Below are positions 50,753 through 59,996 of a stretch of DNA of 64,000 nt, piece after piece. The stretch is from assembly GCF_001021045.1 (NCBI RefSeq), contig NZ_CP011545.1:2232001-2296000 (forward strand), given 5' to 3'. Below the pieces are notes generated by a model. That model was not told the DNA's origin, ran no database searches, and was given only the letters and a program-made list of their open reading frames with translations. This DNA comes from Corynebacterium testudinoris (GTDB lineage Bacteria; Actinomycetota; Actinomycetes; Mycobacteriales; Mycobacteriaceae). The stretch's first letter is position 1. Each line of letters begins with the position of its first letter. A program made the translations under genes and the position numbers.

Positions 50753-51685
50753 ATGGCTATCTACAACAACATTCTCGAGACGATCGGCAACACGCCCCTT
50801 ATCCGCCTCAACGGCATCACCGAGGGCCTCGGCGCCACCGTCCTGGCCAAGGTTGAGTCCTTCAACCCGGCCAACTCCGTCAAGGACCGCATTGGTAAGG
50901 CAATTATTGATGCCGCCGAGGCCGACGGTTCCCTCCAGCCCGGCGGCACCATCGTCGAGGCCACCTCCGGCAACACCGGCATCGCCCTCGCCCTCGTCGG
51001 CGCCGCCCGCGGCTACAAGGTCATCCTCACGATGCCGGAGACCATGTCCGTCGAGCGTCGTGTCGTGCTCCGCGCTTACGGCGCCGAGATCGTCCTCACC
51101 CCCGGAGCAGCCGGGATGCAGGGTGCAGTGGACAAGGCCAACGAGATCGCCGCAGGCGAGGACAACGCCATCCTGGCCCGCCAGTTCGCCAACCAGGCCA
51201 ACCTGCAGGTGCACCGCGACACCACCGCCGAGGAGATCTGGGCCGACACCGAGGGCAACATCGATGCCTTCGTCGCTGGCGTCGGCACCGGCGGCACCGT
51301 CTCCGGCGTCGGCCAGGTGCTCAAGGAGCGCAAGCCGGACGTCACCATCTTCGCCGTAGAGCCCGAGGCTTCCCCGCTGCTCACCGCTGGCAAGGCTGGC
51401 CCCCACAAGATCCAGGGCCTCGGCGCCAACTTCATCCCGGAGATCCTCGACCGCAAGGTCATCGATGATGTCATCACCGTCTCCAACGAGGACGCCATCT
51501 CCACCTCGCGCGAGCTCGCCGTCAAGGACGGCATCCTCGGCGGCATCTCCGCCGGCGCCAACGTCAAGGCCGCCCTCGAGGTCGCCGCGCGCCCCGAGTT
51601 CGCCGGCAAGACCATCGTCGTTGTCATCCCCGACTTCGGTGAGCGCTACATCTCCACCGTCCTCTTCGAGGACATCCGCGACTAA
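50753..51685 (+). CDS. cysK: Cysteine synthase (O-acetylserine sulfhydrylase)
   Basis: Makes cysteine from O-acetylserine and sulfide with pyridoxal phosphate. It has 310 residues, with PLP lysine K44 in NSVKDR, TSGNTG at 71-76, and GTGGTVSG and GISAGAN further on. AAGGAG precedes the ATG. Upstream of cysE, 85 bases apart; cysE seems to have its own promoter. Confidence 0.97.
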   Translation: MAIYNNILETIGNTPLIRLNGITEGLGATVLAKVESFNPANSVKDRIGKAIIDAAEADGSLQPGGTIVEATSGNTGIALALVGAARGYKVILTMPETMSVERRVVLRAYGAEIVLTPGAAGMQGAVDKANEIAAGEDNAILARQFANQANLQVHRDTTAEEIWADTEGNIDAFVAGVGTGGTVSGVGQVLKERKPDVTIFAVEPEASPLLTAGKAGPHKIQGLGANFIPEILDRKVIDDVITVSNEDAISTSRELAVKDGILGGISAGANVKAALEVAARPEFAGKTIVVVIPDFGERYISTVLFEDIRD

Positions 51686-51770
51686 TATTCGCTTATCGAC
51701 GCCCGCCCCTCCCGCAGGTTTAGCTTTCACCTGCAGGATAGGGCGGGTTTCGCTGTTACACTCTGTACCC

Positions 51771-52337
51771 ATGTACAGCCTGGTGAAGAGAATCCGCGAA
51801 GATCTGGACAACGCCCGCGAACACGACCCCGCGGCCCGCGGCGACATAGAGAACGCACTCGTCTACTCCGGGCTTCACGCCATCTGGGCTCATCGCGTCG
51901 CCCACTGGATGTGGCAGCGCGCGCTCCGCGGACCCGCCCGCATCCTCGCGCAGCTCAACCGCTTCTTCACCGGCATTGAAATTCACCCCGGCGCCACCAT
52001 CGGCCGCCGCTTCTTCATCGATCACGGCATGGGCATCGTCATCGGTGAAACCACGGAAATCGGGGACGGAGTCATGCTCTACCACGGCGTCACCCTCGGC
52101 GGTCAGGTGCTCACGCAAACCAAGCGCCACCCCACCATCGAAGACAACGTCACCATCGGTGCCGGAGCCAAGGTCTTAGGCCCCATCACCATCGGCACGG
52201 GTTCCGCCGTCGGCGCCAACGCCGTGGTGACCAAGGATGTCCCCCGCGACCACGTCGCAACGGGCATCCCGGCCCAGAACCGCCCCCGGGCCAAGGACGA
52301 GAAGATCAAACTCGTCGACCCGGACTACTTCCTCTAA
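51771..52337 (+). CDS. cysE: Serine O-acetyltransferase
   Basis: Makes O-acetylserine for CysK. It has 188 residues, the short form, with hexapeptide-repeat beta-helix ([57 protein letters not shown]). A TACACT box ends eight bases before the ATG at 51771, so it is probably leaderless. The frame open upstream to 51465 lies antisense-like within cysK and is not used. Confidence 0.96.
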   Translation: MYSLVKRIREDLDNAREHDPAARGDIENALVYSGLHAIWAHRVAHWMWQRALRGPARILAQLNRFFTGIEIHPGATIGRRFFIDHGMGIVIGETTEIGDGVMLYHGVTLGGQVLTQTKRHPTIEDNVTIGAGAKVLGPITIGTGSAVGANAVVTKDVPRDHVATGIPAQNRPRAKDEKIKLVDPDYFL

Positions 52338-52342
52338 CGCAC

Positions 52343-52633
52343 TTAAGCGACGAGGTCGCGATACTCCTCATGCTTGGCGATGAAATGCTGCACCGCCGAG
52401 CAGGACGGACGCACGGTGCCGCCCGCCGCGCGGACGTCGTCAAGCGCTGCCTTGATCAGCGGCGTGGACAGGCCGCGGCCGCGGAACGCCTGATCCACAA
52501 CAGTGTGGTTGAAGTCTAGGACGCCACCGGGACGGGGCACGTAGGCGGCATAGCCAGCCTCGCGGCCATCAACCCTGATCTCGTATCGATGCTTTGCTTC
52601 GTTGTGCTCTACTGAGTGCTGCGTCTCAGACAT
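52343..52633 (-). CDS. Small GNAT-like acetyltransferase (YjdJ/NatD1 type)
   Basis: A 96-residue protein, the short GNAT class: GYAAYVPRPGGVLDFNHTVVDQAFRGRGLSTPLIKAALDD, then PSCSAVQHFIAKHEEYRDLV. The acetyl-CoA loop is FRGRGL. Substrate unknown. Convergent with cysE, six bases apart. Confidence 0.88.
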   Translation of the reverse strand: MSETQHSVEHNEAKHRYEIRVDGREAGYAAYVPRPGGVLDFNHTVVDQAFRGRGLSTPLIKAALDDVRAAGGTVRPSCSAVQHFIAKHEEYRDLVA

Positions 52634-52762
52634 GTCATTGACTCCTTGTCGTTGTTTCTAGCTTCAAACGACAAGTATGCCCTGATATCAGGATTCTGGA
52701 CACCCATTGATTCTCAGGAAGCACAAACCCCCTGCCGAGAAACCTCGAACAGGGGGTAATTG

Positions 52763-52835
52763 TGGCCAGAGCCAGGATCGAACTGGCGACCTTCCACTTT
52801 TCAGGCGGACGCTCTACCGACTGAGCTATCTGGCC
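52763..52835 (-). tRNA. tRNA-Phe (GAA)
   Basis: Minus-strand cloverleaf: acceptor GGCCAGA/TCTGGCC, anticodon loop CTGAAAA, T-arm AGTTCGATCC. CCA not encoded. Confidence 0.95.
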
Positions 52836-52864
52836 GGAAACAGACTCCGAAGAGACTATTTCAG

Positions 52865-52938
52865 CGACCCTGACGGGACTTGAACCCGCGACCTCCGCCG
52901 TGACAGGGCGGCGCGCTAACCAACTGCGCCACAGGGCC
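52865..52938 (-). tRNA. tRNA-Asp (GTC), copy 1
   Basis: Minus-strand cloverleaf: acceptor GGCCCTG/CAGGGTC, anticodon loop CTGTCAC (GTC), T-arm GGTTCAAGTCC. Same 74 bases as the copy at 53572. Confidence 0.95.
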
Positions 52939-53080
52939 TTATTCATTTGTGTACTTCTTGACACCCCTCGCGGGCTGCCCTGTTGCACGAGAATTCACTT
53001 TACACAGAGATTGAATGTTCCCACAAATCTGCAGCTCACATCGTTTTTCGGCGTGTTGCGGCTCCCGTCTCCCCACCGCG
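52939..53080. other. Gap between tRNA-Asp copy 1 and the tandem repeat
   Basis: About 140 bases with no gene or structure recognised. With the tandem repeat and the stretch 53361-53523 it makes up a 630-base gap between the two tRNA-Asp genes. Confidence 0.5.
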
Positions 53081-53360
53081 CCTGATCCCGGCATCCTGAT
53101 CGCGACCCGAACGAAGCGCCCAACCCAAAACCCCAGGTCGTTTCCCGCCACCGGCCGCCAAAAGGCCTAAAAGTCGGAAGGACTCCTGATCCCGACATCC
53201 TGATCGCGACCCGAACACAGCACCCAACGCAAAACCCCAGGTCGTTTCCCGCCAGCGGCCGCCAAAAGGCCTAAATGTCGGAAGGACTCCTGATCCCGAC
53301 GCCCTGATCGCGGCCCGAACGCAGCGCCCAACCCATAACCCCAGGTCGCATTCCCCGGAC
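53081..53360. repeat. 104-bp tandem repeat, about 2.7 copies
   Basis: Units start at 53081, 53185 and 53289, each with CCTGATCCCG, then ATCGCG.CCCGAAC, CCCAAC.CA.AACCCCAGGTCG. The period is exactly 104; units 1 and 2 differ at only a few positions, and unit 3 is truncated after CCCCAGGTCG. A diverged single copy lies at 2884-2945. Confidence 0.9.
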
Positions 53361-53524
53361 GGACCTAGTTGTCGAGATCAGGCCGTCGCGATCACGACGA
53401 ACCAGCAATCGATGCCCGTCGTGCCGAGCAATTATCCGGCGGTTTCAGCACGATGACCGGGAGCTACGACGCATATCGGACACACATATTGCTACTTAAC
53501 CCAAAGCCACCCCACGCACGACGA

Positions 53525-53560
53525 AAGCGCCGGTTCTGGATTTCTCCGGAACCGGCGCTT
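53525..53560 (-). terminator. Terminator after tRNA-Asp copy 2
   Basis: Perfect 12-bp arms AAGCGCCGGTTC (53525-53536) and GAACCGGCGCTT (53549-53560). On the minus strand it follows the tRNA-Asp 3' end by 12 bases and is followed by TTTCGTCG. Confidence 0.75.
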
Positions 53561-53571
53561 CCTTGCTTCTG

Positions 53572-53645
53572 CGACCCTGACGGGACTTGAACCCGCGACC
53601 TCCGCCGTGACAGGGCGGCGCGCTAACCAACTGCGCCACAGGGCC
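53572..53645 (-). tRNA. tRNA-Asp (GTC), copy 2
   Basis: Identical to the copy at 52865-52938. Twenty-three bases downstream of tRNA-Glu, probably one transcript ending at the hairpin at 53525-53560. Confidence 0.95.
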
Positions 53646-53668
53646 TTGAAACATGAGGTTAGACCTCG

Positions 53669-53741
<73 letters not shown>

Positions 53742-53834
53742 CTGCCAATTTTGGCTGCCTTTGAACAATACTTGATGCGTAGTGAAGAACAAAACGTGCA
53801 GCATGTGCCTGGGAAACGCTAGGGTGAAGTCATT

Positions 53835-54170
53835 ATGAGCGACACCCTGAATGACGACAACGTGACGTGTTCGTGCCACGAGCCCAACGTTCACGGCTAC
53901 AACGAAAACAAGGCTAAGTATCTCGCCCGTCTCAAGCGCATCGAGGGGCAGGCTCGGGGTATTCATCGGATGATCGATGAGGATCAGTACTGCATCGATA
54001 TTCTTACTCAGGTTTCGGCGGTCACTTCTGCGTTGGAGAACGTCGCCTTGGCCCTGCTGCAGGATCACATTAAGCACTGTGTGACTGGTGCGGCTCAGGA
54101 GGGAGGGGAGGCTGCGGATCTCAAGATTGAGGAGGCTATGAAGGCCATCCAGAAGCTGGTGAAGTCCTAG
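53835..54170 (+). CDS. CsoR-type metal-sensing repressor
   Basis: A 111-residue helical repressor (DUF156). The copper-site pattern C53, H78, C82 (YCIDIL ... LLQDHIKHC) fits CsoR and not the nickel/cobalt RcnR set. The N-terminus carries extra CSC and His residues. A CDF transporter lies 360 bases downstream on the same strand and could be its target, though a DCC gene lies between on the other strand. Confidence 0.85.
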   Translation: MSDTLNDDNVTCSCHEPNVHGYNENKAKYLARLKRIEGQARGIHRMIDEDQYCIDILTQVSAVTSALENVALALLQDHIKHCVTGAAQEGGEAADLKIEEAMKAIQKLVKS

Positions 54171-54503
54171 TTAGGTGATGGTGCACGCGGGCGCGCCCAC
54201 CAGACTGGAGAGGCGGTGGCGTTGGCTCGCGATGAGGCGGTAGATGGCTCCGAAGGGCCGGTCGAGGATGTTGGCATTCAGGAGCTTGCCGACGCCCCGC
54301 AGCACCCGTCCCTCAGCTCCGTTTGCGAGTGCTGCCCCGATTGCGTGGTGCCCCAGCCAATCGTGGCCGTTGCGGCGAAAGATTGCGTGGTGGCGCAGGG
54401 TCGCGGGCCGAATGGTGATGCCCGGCGCGAGTTTCTGCAGCTGGGTGGCGCTGCGTTGACAGAAACCACAATCGCGGTCGTAGATGAACTCCATGCGCTT
54501 CAT
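54171..54503 (-). CDS. DCC-family (DUF393) thiol oxidoreductase-like protein
   Basis: A 110-residue protein opening FIYDRDCGFCQRSA, the DCC motif with a CxxC pair. Members are thought to be thioredoxin-like; the partner is unknown. ATG at 54503, with a second at 54494. It abuts the CsoR stop. Confidence 0.85.
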   Translation of the reverse strand: MKRMEFIYDRDCGFCQRSATQLQKLAPGITIRPATLRHHAIFRRNGHDWLGHHAIGAALANGAEGRVLRGVGKLLNANILDRPFGAIYRLIASQRHRLSSLVGAPACTIT

Positions 54504-54529
54504 CCTAGGCAGCGTAGAGTGAGTCCATC

Positions 54530-55207
54530 ATGAGCACGTCATTGCTGTCCCGGGAGCGCACGCATGTGTTGCGTCGTCGAATTCGCATCATTGTGGCCAT
54601 CACGATCAGCTGGAACGTCGTCGAGGCGATCGTCGCGCTCCTCGCTGGCGGGGCGGCGTCCTCCCCCGCTCTCATCGGTTTCGGGCTGGATTCCGTGGTC
54701 GAAGTGCTCTCCGCGGCAGCGGTTGCTTGGCAGTTCGCTTCCCCCGATCCTGAGAGGCGTGAGAAGACCGCCCTGCGGTTGATCGCGGTGTCATTCTTTG
54801 GCTTGGCTGCCTACGTCACTATCGACGCCCTCCTGTCCCTCACCGGCCTGCGCCAGCCCGAGCATTCCACGGTGGGTATCGTCTTGGCCGCGCTGAGCTT
54901 GGCCGTCATGCCTTTCCTCAGTTGGATTGAGCGGCGCACCGGGCGCGAGCTTGGCTCCGCATCCGCGATTGCTGATTCGAAGCAGACTCTCATCTGCAGC
55001 TACCTCTCGGCGGCCTTGTTGGTGGGTCTCCTCCTCAACAGCCTTTTCGGTTGGTCCTGGGCTGATCCCCTCGCGGCGCTCGTCATTGCTGGCTTCGCCA
55101 TCCGCGAGGGCAGGGAGGCCTGGCGAGGCGATGCCTGCTGTGCCGCGCCGGTGGCGTCATTGACTGGCGAGCATCCCGATTGCTGCGCTGGAGACGCACC
55201 CAAATAG
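54530..55207 (+). CDS. Cation diffusion facilitator-like transporter
   Basis: A 225-residue membrane protein with five to six helices. GFGLDSVVEVLS (metal-site region) and AIADSKQTLICSYLSAALLVGLLLN match the CDF group; the C-terminal cytoplasmic domain is missing, replaced by a short Cys-rich tail (DACCAAP ... PDCCAG). The metal is unknown. Confidence 0.85.
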   Translation: MSTSLLSRERTHVLRRRIRIIVAITISWNVVEAIVALLAGGAASSPALIGFGLDSVVEVLSAAAVAWQFASPDPERREKTALRLIAVSFFGLAAYVTIDALLSLTGLRQPEHSTVGIVLAALSLAVMPFLSWIERRTGRELGSASAIADSKQTLICSYLSAALLVGLLLNSLFGWSWADPLAALVIAGFAIREGREAWRGDACCAAPVASLTGEHPDCCAGDAPK

Positions 55208-55222
55208 GCAGCCCCCTTGCGC

Positions 55223-55693
55223 CTACTCCTGCATAGCGGTGCAGGTGCCTGGTTCTCCCAGGAGTTGCTCAAGGAACGGCAGGAGTGCGGCACGCTGGGC
55301 GTCGTCAAGCCTGGTGATCATCATGCTGTGCGTGGATACGGCCGCCACGATGCGGTCGCGTTGAGCCCGGCCCTCCTCAGTGAGGGACAGAAGCTTCACT
55401 CGCCTATCGGCCCCCGGAACACGTTCGGCCAGTCCCCGTTCCTCGAGCTGGTCAGCCAGCGAGGTGACGTAGGAACGGTCGCAACACAGGTGCTCGGCCA
55501 GGTCGCTCATCGGCGCCGGCTCATCCAGGATCGCCAGGGCTCGCGCCAGATGAATTGGCAGGCCAAGGGGGGCAATGGTGGCGGCGAAGTCGGCCTTGGA
55601 TTGCTCCGCAAGCATCACCATTAGCTGCGAGAGTCTCCATGCCTCGTGCATGCGCCCCTCTGTAGTCACGGAGTCTTCTGCGTGCGATGTCAT
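55223..55693 (-). CDS. MarR-family regulator
   Basis: A 156-residue winged-helix repressor (LAEHLCCDRSYVTSLADQLEERGLAERVPGADRRVKLLSLTEEG). Divergent from the DUF6069-like gene; shared palindromic sites at 55709-55775 suggest it controls both. GAGGAC precedes the ATG at 55693; the frame extends to 55735 without a site. Confidence 0.9.
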   Translation of the reverse strand: MTSHAEDSVTTEGRMHEAWRLSQLMVMLAEQSKADFAATIAPLGLPIHLARALAILDEPAPMSDLAEHLCCDRSYVTSLADQLEERGLAERVPGADRRVKLLSLTEEGRAQRDRIVAAVSTHSMMITRLDDAQRAALLPFLEQLLGEPGTCTAMQE

Positions 55694-55708
55694 GTCCTCA
55701 TCATAGCC

Positions 55709-55777
55709 GACCAACTCAATAGTTGACTTTCTCAATTATGTGCTACTATGTCGATTACTTGACCAACTCAACTATGG
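55709..55777. promoter_or_regulatory. MarR operator pair
   Basis: CAACT-CAAT-AGTTG at 55712-55725 and a related GACCAACTCAACTATGG at 55761-55777. GACCAACTCAA occurs in both, 52 bp apart (five turns). TACTAT at 55744-55749 is a -10 candidate for the downstream gene. Confidence 0.6.
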
Positions 55778-55787
55778 AGTACTCCTC

Positions 55788-56231
55788 ATGACCACCGAAA
55801 CCCTTACCCGCCCCACCCTCACCAACGAGCAGGCAACCCCACCCATCTGGGCCCGCGCACTCATCGCCGGAGCCGCCACAGCCGCAATCAACCTCGTCCT
55901 TTTGTTCATCGGCAAGGCCGCTGGCGCAGCAATGACTATGTCCAACCCCTCCAGCCCTGAGCCCATGGCGATCGGTTGGATACCCGTCGTCATCGCTTCG
56001 ATTGCGCCCCTAGCATTGGCAGGCCTGGTTACCTGGCTACTCGCTCGCCAGTGGTCCAAGGTGCGCGTCTGGTCCGCCTGGGCTGGCTTCGCCTTCGGCA
56101 TCCTGTCCATCGCCGCACTTGCCAGCTCCCCGGACTGGACAACTGCCCTGTCCCTCGGCGCCATGCACGTGGTCGCCGGTGTGGCCTGGTTCCTCGCCAT
56201 GACGCTGCGCATCCCCGCCAACAACCAGTAG
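55788..56231 (+). CDS. DUF6069-like four-helix membrane protein
   Basis: A 147-residue protein with four membrane helices (ALIAGAATAAINLVLLFIG, GWIPVVIASIAPLALAGLVTWLLA and two more). Function unknown; its neighbour MarR gene probably regulates it. GGAG lies nine bases before the ATG. Confidence 0.75.
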   Translation: MTTETLTRPTLTNEQATPPIWARALIAGAATAAINLVLLFIGKAAGAAMTMSNPSSPEPMAIGWIPVVIASIAPLALAGLVTWLLARQWSKVRVWSAWAGFAFGILSIAALASSPDWTTALSLGAMHVVAGVAWFLAMTLRIPANNQ

Positions 56232-56299
56232 CAACCCGCCCCTAGAATGAACATTGTCTAGGGGCACTTTCATGCCGCGAGCCAAGTGAGGAGCACCGA

Positions 56300-56677
56300 G
56301 TGGATGACAAGATCCAGCAACAAGCGGCGGCACGGGCACTCGAACTACCCGGCGTGTATCTTGATCATCCGTTCGGGCCAGACTGGGATGTCTTCAAAGT
56401 CCGATACAAGGTCTTCATGCTACAAACGAAGCTCCACGGCAAGCCCCTTGTGACCCTGAAATCCGACCCAGGAGTGAGCCACCTGCTCCGCAGCAGCCAC
56501 CAGAGCATCACGCCGGGCTATCACATGAACAAAAAGCACTGGATCACGTTGCACCCCGGTGGCGATCTCGACCCGCAACTCGTCGAAGACCTCGTCACCG
56601 AGTCCTACTTGCTCGTGATTGAACGCAACCTGCCCAAGTCGACGTGGCCGGTCGATCCGGCCACTTTCGGCAGGTAA
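56300..56677 (+). CDS. MmcQ/YjbR-like protein
   Basis: A 125-residue protein: FGPDWDVFKVRYKVFMLQ, LVTLKSDPGVSHLLR, ITPGYHMNKKHWITL and DLVTESYLLV match the MmcQ/YjbR fold, proposed to bind DNA or a ligand. GAGGAG lies seven bases before the GTG at 56300. Confidence 0.88.
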   Translation: MDDKIQQQAAARALELPGVYLDHPFGPDWDVFKVRYKVFMLQTKLHGKPLVTLKSDPGVSHLLRSSHQSITPGYHMNKKHWITLHPGGDLDPQLVEDLVTESYLLVIERNLPKSTWPVDPATFGR

Positions 56678-56731
56678 CTAAATATTGTCCAGGCCATTCC
56701 CGGGCAGGCTCACCGCTGTTAAGGTTTAGAC

Positions 56732-57406
56732 ATGAATCCGAACGACAGGCCCGAGATCATCCTCCCGAGCGGGCGCCCCGCATCTGCCATTTTCGACGCT
56801 GACACCCTGGATGGCCTATGGCCGCACTTGCTCGTCCCCCGGCCCACTGACAGTACGGCGTCGCTGCAGGCAAGCATGCTGGAGCTGGCCTCTGCCGGGG
56901 TCATTCCAGTGCCCGACGAAGGCCCTGAAGTCTTCGGCGAACTCGCCGAGGCACTGTGGCAGGCACGGCTTGCCCAGCAAAGTCAGTGGCCCGCCGAAGG
57001 CTGGCCACTCGATCGCATCGCTAGGCGCCTTCGCGAACAGGGCATCGCAGCCGAGTGGGCATTGCCCGTCAACAGCGAAGCAGACGCCGTCGATGCCCTG
57101 GCACCCCATCGGGCATCCGGGCTTCGCGGGGCAGTCGTGATCTATGAATCTCAAGCTGTTGAGCTAGCACTCCAACCGGGCGACGCCAGTGTCGTCGCCG
57201 AAGCATTCGTGACACCCAAGCGCAAGGGCTTCTTCGGCAAACCGCAGTTCGACGTTCGCGAATACCAAGCCGGCTGCGAGTTCATCTCCACGCAGCTGGT
57301 CAACGCCGCCCAAGCTGAAGGAATCGACGCTAGCTGGGACGGGGACTGGGAACGCACCGTCGTGCTCCACGATGTGCAATTCATGGCGCGCTTGCCCCGG
57401 AGCTAG
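56732..57406 (+). CDS. Hypothetical protein
   Basis: A 224-residue soluble protein that I do not recognise. It has a regular mix of helix and strand (LPSGRPASAIFDADTLDGLWPHL, AVVIYESQAVELAL) and no membrane segment or cysteine motif. TAAGGT ends six bases before the ATG, so it is probably leaderless; this and good codon use say the gene is real. Confidence 0.7.
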   Translation: MNPNDRPEIILPSGRPASAIFDADTLDGLWPHLLVPRPTDSTASLQASMLELASAGVIPVPDEGPEVFGELAEALWQARLAQQSQWPAEGWPLDRIARRLREQGIAAEWALPVNSEADAVDALAPHRASGLRGAVVIYESQAVELALQPGDASVVAEAFVTPKRKGFFGKPQFDVREYQAGCEFISTQLVNAAQAEGIDASWDGDWERTVVLHDVQFMARLPRS

Positions 57407-57425
57407 TCTTCAGGTCGATTGGAGT

Positions 57426-57929
57426 TCAGGTCAGGCTCCAAACGAGCAGTCCTATAAGCGAGCTCGCGCCCATCAGGACGAGCACCGCGCGCGGGCGGAG
57501 TTGTTCTTCGACGTGGAATCTGTAGTCGCGCCAGCCCGCGCAGTGTTCGGTGCCGGGGTAGACGAGGCGGCGCGGCCGCAAAGTGCAAATGATAAGCCAG
57601 TCGATGACGACAATGTCGAAGATCGCGAATAGGACGAAGACGACCAAAGCCATCAACGCCAGCTCGACAAACCCCGTATCGGGGTGGGTTGCGCCCCAGG
57701 CCCACACGACGCTGCTGACTCCGGCAAAGAGGGTCAGGACGAACACGAGGCCTCCGATGTTCCCTGTTCGTCGTTGCATCGGGGTCGGTTTCGGTGCGCG
57801 TTCACGGATATCGGCCGGGTAGTCATTGAGAAACGCATAGGGGGCGATGAACTCCACTGCGATCAACACCGCGCCACACGCCAGCGCCGCTAACGATCCC
57901 CAGCCGAACGAATGCGCCCACCATTCCAT
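57426..57929 (-). CDS. Four-helix membrane protein, hypothetical
   Basis: A 167-residue protein with four hydrophobic stretches (LAALACGAVLIAVEFIA, GGLVFVLTLFAGVSSVVWAWG, LMALVVFVLFAIFDIVVIDWLIICTL, AVLVLMGASSLIGLLVW). No known motif. ATG at 57929 is preferred; the frame continues to 58217, but that part runs antisense through tRNA-Lys. Confidence 0.75.
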   Translation of the reverse strand: MEWWAHSFGWGSLAALACGAVLIAVEFIAPYAFLNDYPADIRERAPKPTPMQRRTGNIGGLVFVLTLFAGVSSVVWAWGATHPDTGFVELALMALVVFVLFAIFDIVVIDWLIICTLRPRRLVYPGTEHCAGWRDYRFHVEEQLRPRAVLVLMGASSLIGLLVWSLT

Positions 57930-58021
57930 CCGCCACACACCTCCTCCCCAACAAGTCTGGCACATGCATGGCGCCCGCCCCTGCGGAGAAGGCGCGGCGG
58001 AAGGTTTAAGACGCGCACTAG

Positions 58022-58094
58022 TGGGCCCCGTGGGGCTCGAACCCACGACCTGCGGATTAAAAGTCCGTAGCTCTACCAACTGAGCTAGAGGCCC
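58022..58094 (-). tRNA. tRNA-Lys (TTT)
   Basis: Minus-strand cloverleaf: acceptor GGGCCTC/GGGGCCC, anticodon loop CTTTTAA (TTT), T-arm GGTTCGAGCC. Confidence 0.95.
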
Positions 58095-58180
58095 GTGATC
58101 ACAAATACTAACGTCTCCCCGCGCCGGGGAGGAAATTGACCCCTCGCACCGTGGGGGACACGGGGGCGTCGACAAGCAAG

Positions 58181-58212
58181 GACGGACCCCGCTCGAAAGA
58201 GCGGAGCCCGTC
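58181..58212 (-). terminator. Hairpin after actA
   Basis: Imperfect 14-bp stem (12 pairs) with GAAA loop, 17 bases past the actA stop. The T run on the minus strand is weak. Confidence 0.5.
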
Positions 58213-58228
58213 ACCATGCCGGGAAGGC

Positions 58229-59731
58229 TTAAGCCTTCATGGAACCCGTAGCCAGGAAGCGCTGGTGGAAGGCCAGAGCGGTGTCCAGGTCGTGCGGGGT
58301 CTGGTGGAACTTGGACTTGTTGGCGCGCTCCACGTACTCCTCGAGCAGCGGACGGTAATCCGGGTGCGCGATGGAGATCATCTTGGCCACGCGGTCACGC
58401 GGAGCCAGACCACGGAGGTCGGCGACACCGTACTCGGTGATGACAACCATAGCGTCGTGCTCGGTGTGGTCGATGTGGGAAGCGAACGGGACGATGGCGG
58501 AGATGTCGCCGCCCTTCGCATCAGCCGGGGAGATGAAGGTGGAGATGCGGGCGTTGCGGGTGAAGTCACCGGAGCCGCCGATGCCGTTCATGATGCGCTG
58601 ACCGGCGACGTGAGTGGAGTTGATGTTGCCGTAGATGTCGGCCTCAATCATGCCGTTGGAGGAGATCAAACCAACGCGGCGGATAACCTCCGGGTGGTTA
58701 GAGACCTGCAGCGGGCGGGTGATGATGTACTCGCGGTAACGCTTGGCCTCAGCGTTCATCTTCTCCGCGTACTCCGGGGAAAGGGAGAAGGAGGTGGCGG
58801 AAGCGACGGCCATCTTGCCGGCATCGATGAGGTCCACCATGCCGTCCTGGATGACCTCGGTGTACGCCTCAATCTTCTCGAACTTGGAGTCCAGCAGGCC
58901 AGCCATCACGGCGTTGGGCACGTTACCGACACCGGACTGCATGATGTAGTTGTCATACGTCAGGCGGCCGCCCTTGACCTCTCCCTCCAGGAAGTCGAGG
59001 AAGTAGCCGGCGATCTGCTTGGACACGTCATCGATCGGCTTGAAGGGGGCGTTGCGGTCGGGAGCATTGGTCTCCACAATCGCGACGACCTTGCTGATAT
59101 CAATGTCGATGTAGGTCTTGCCGATGCGGTCACCGGAGTTGATGATGGGAATCGGGGTGCGATTCGGCAGGTGCTGGATACGGTAGATATCCGCCATGCC
59201 CTCCAGGTCGAGGGACTGCCACTCATTGACCTCGATGATGATCTTCTCAGCGGCATCGAGGTAGTCAACGTTGTTACCGACGCCGGAGGAGGGGATGATG
59301 TGGCCCTCTTCCGTGATGCGGGTGGCCTCCACCACGGCCACGTTGAGCGGGCCGAAGAAACCGTGCTCCACGTACTGGCCGGAGTGGGACAGGTGGATGT
59401 CCTGGTACTTCATCTCACCGGCGTTGATGGCGTTACGCATGATCGGGTCAGACTGGTACGGCATGCGGTAGCGGATGGCACCGGCCTCGGCCATGACACC
59501 GTCACAGTCCGGAGCGGTTGAGGCGCCGGTGAAGATGTCCACCTGGTAGGAATCGCCCTTAGCCTGGGCTTCCTTGGCACGCTTGGCGATCGCGGTCGGG
59601 ATTGCCTTCGGGTAAGCGGCGCCGGTAAATCCGGACATGCCCACCTTGTCACCGTTATCGATGAACTGAGCCGCCTCATCTGCGGACATGACCTTGCCGC
59701 GCAGCTGGGCGTTGGCGATCCGATCGGACAT
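58229..59731 (-). CDS. actA: Succinyl-CoA:acetate CoA-transferase (acetyl-CoA hydrolase family)
   Basis: Moves CoA between succinyl-CoA and acetate. It has 500 residues and is close to C. glutamicum ActA/Cat throughout (SDRIA.A.LR.K.MSADEAAQF; FTGASTAPDCDGV; GVGNNVDYL; GIGGSGDFTRNA). AGGAGGT precedes the ATG at 59731, and the frame to 59779 is not used. Single gene, divergent from dusB. Confidence 0.95.
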   Translation of the reverse strand: MSDRIANAQLRGKVMSADEAAQFIDNGDKVGMSGFTGAAYPKAIPTAIAKRAKEAQAKGDSYQVDIFTGASTAPDCDGVMAEAGAIRYRMPYQSDPIMRNAINAGEMKYQDIHLSHSGQYVEHGFFGPLNVAVVEATRITEEGHIIPSSGVGNNVDYLDAAEKIIIEVNEWQSLDLEGMADIYRIQHLPNRTPIPIINSGDRIGKTYIDIDISKVVAIVETNAPDRNAPFKPIDDVSKQIAGYFLDFLEGEVKGGRLTYDNYIMQSGVGNVPNAVMAGLLDSKFEKIEAYTEVIQDGMVDLIDAGKMAVASATSFSLSPEYAEKMNAEAKRYREYIITRPLQVSNHPEVIRRVGLISSNGMIEADIYGNINSTHVAGQRIMNGIGGSGDFTRNARISTFISPADAKGGDISAIVPFASHIDHTEHDAMVVITEYGVADLRGLAPRDRVAKMISIAHPDYRPLLEEYVERANKSKFHQTPHDLDTALAFHQRFLATGSMKA

Positions 59732-59996
59732 AAAGTACCTCCTGGGAACGGGGCCGACTTCTGGGCCCACTGAATGCATTGGGGATGATGTTCACCTCGG
59801 GCGCGCGCATGTGACCACATGAACCATCACTGTGACGACCATGGGTGGCTCGCGCCTGTTAGTTACGTTCACCACATTAGCGGATATTCGCGCCGTTACG
59901 CCGCAAAGCTGGCAGCAATGTGAAATCCTACGAATCCTGCAAGGTCAATCGGCCGAAGTTTGGGTTCTCCTACCCCCGCGGGGGAGAATATGGCCT

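Noticed and set aside
53081..53360. CRISPR-like array
   Set aside because: The repeats are contiguous 104-bp units without spacers, and no cas gene is nearby.
58136..59521. 461-residue plus-strand frame
   Set aside because: Antisense of actA; composition (Val, Asp, Gly, His) is typical of a shadow.
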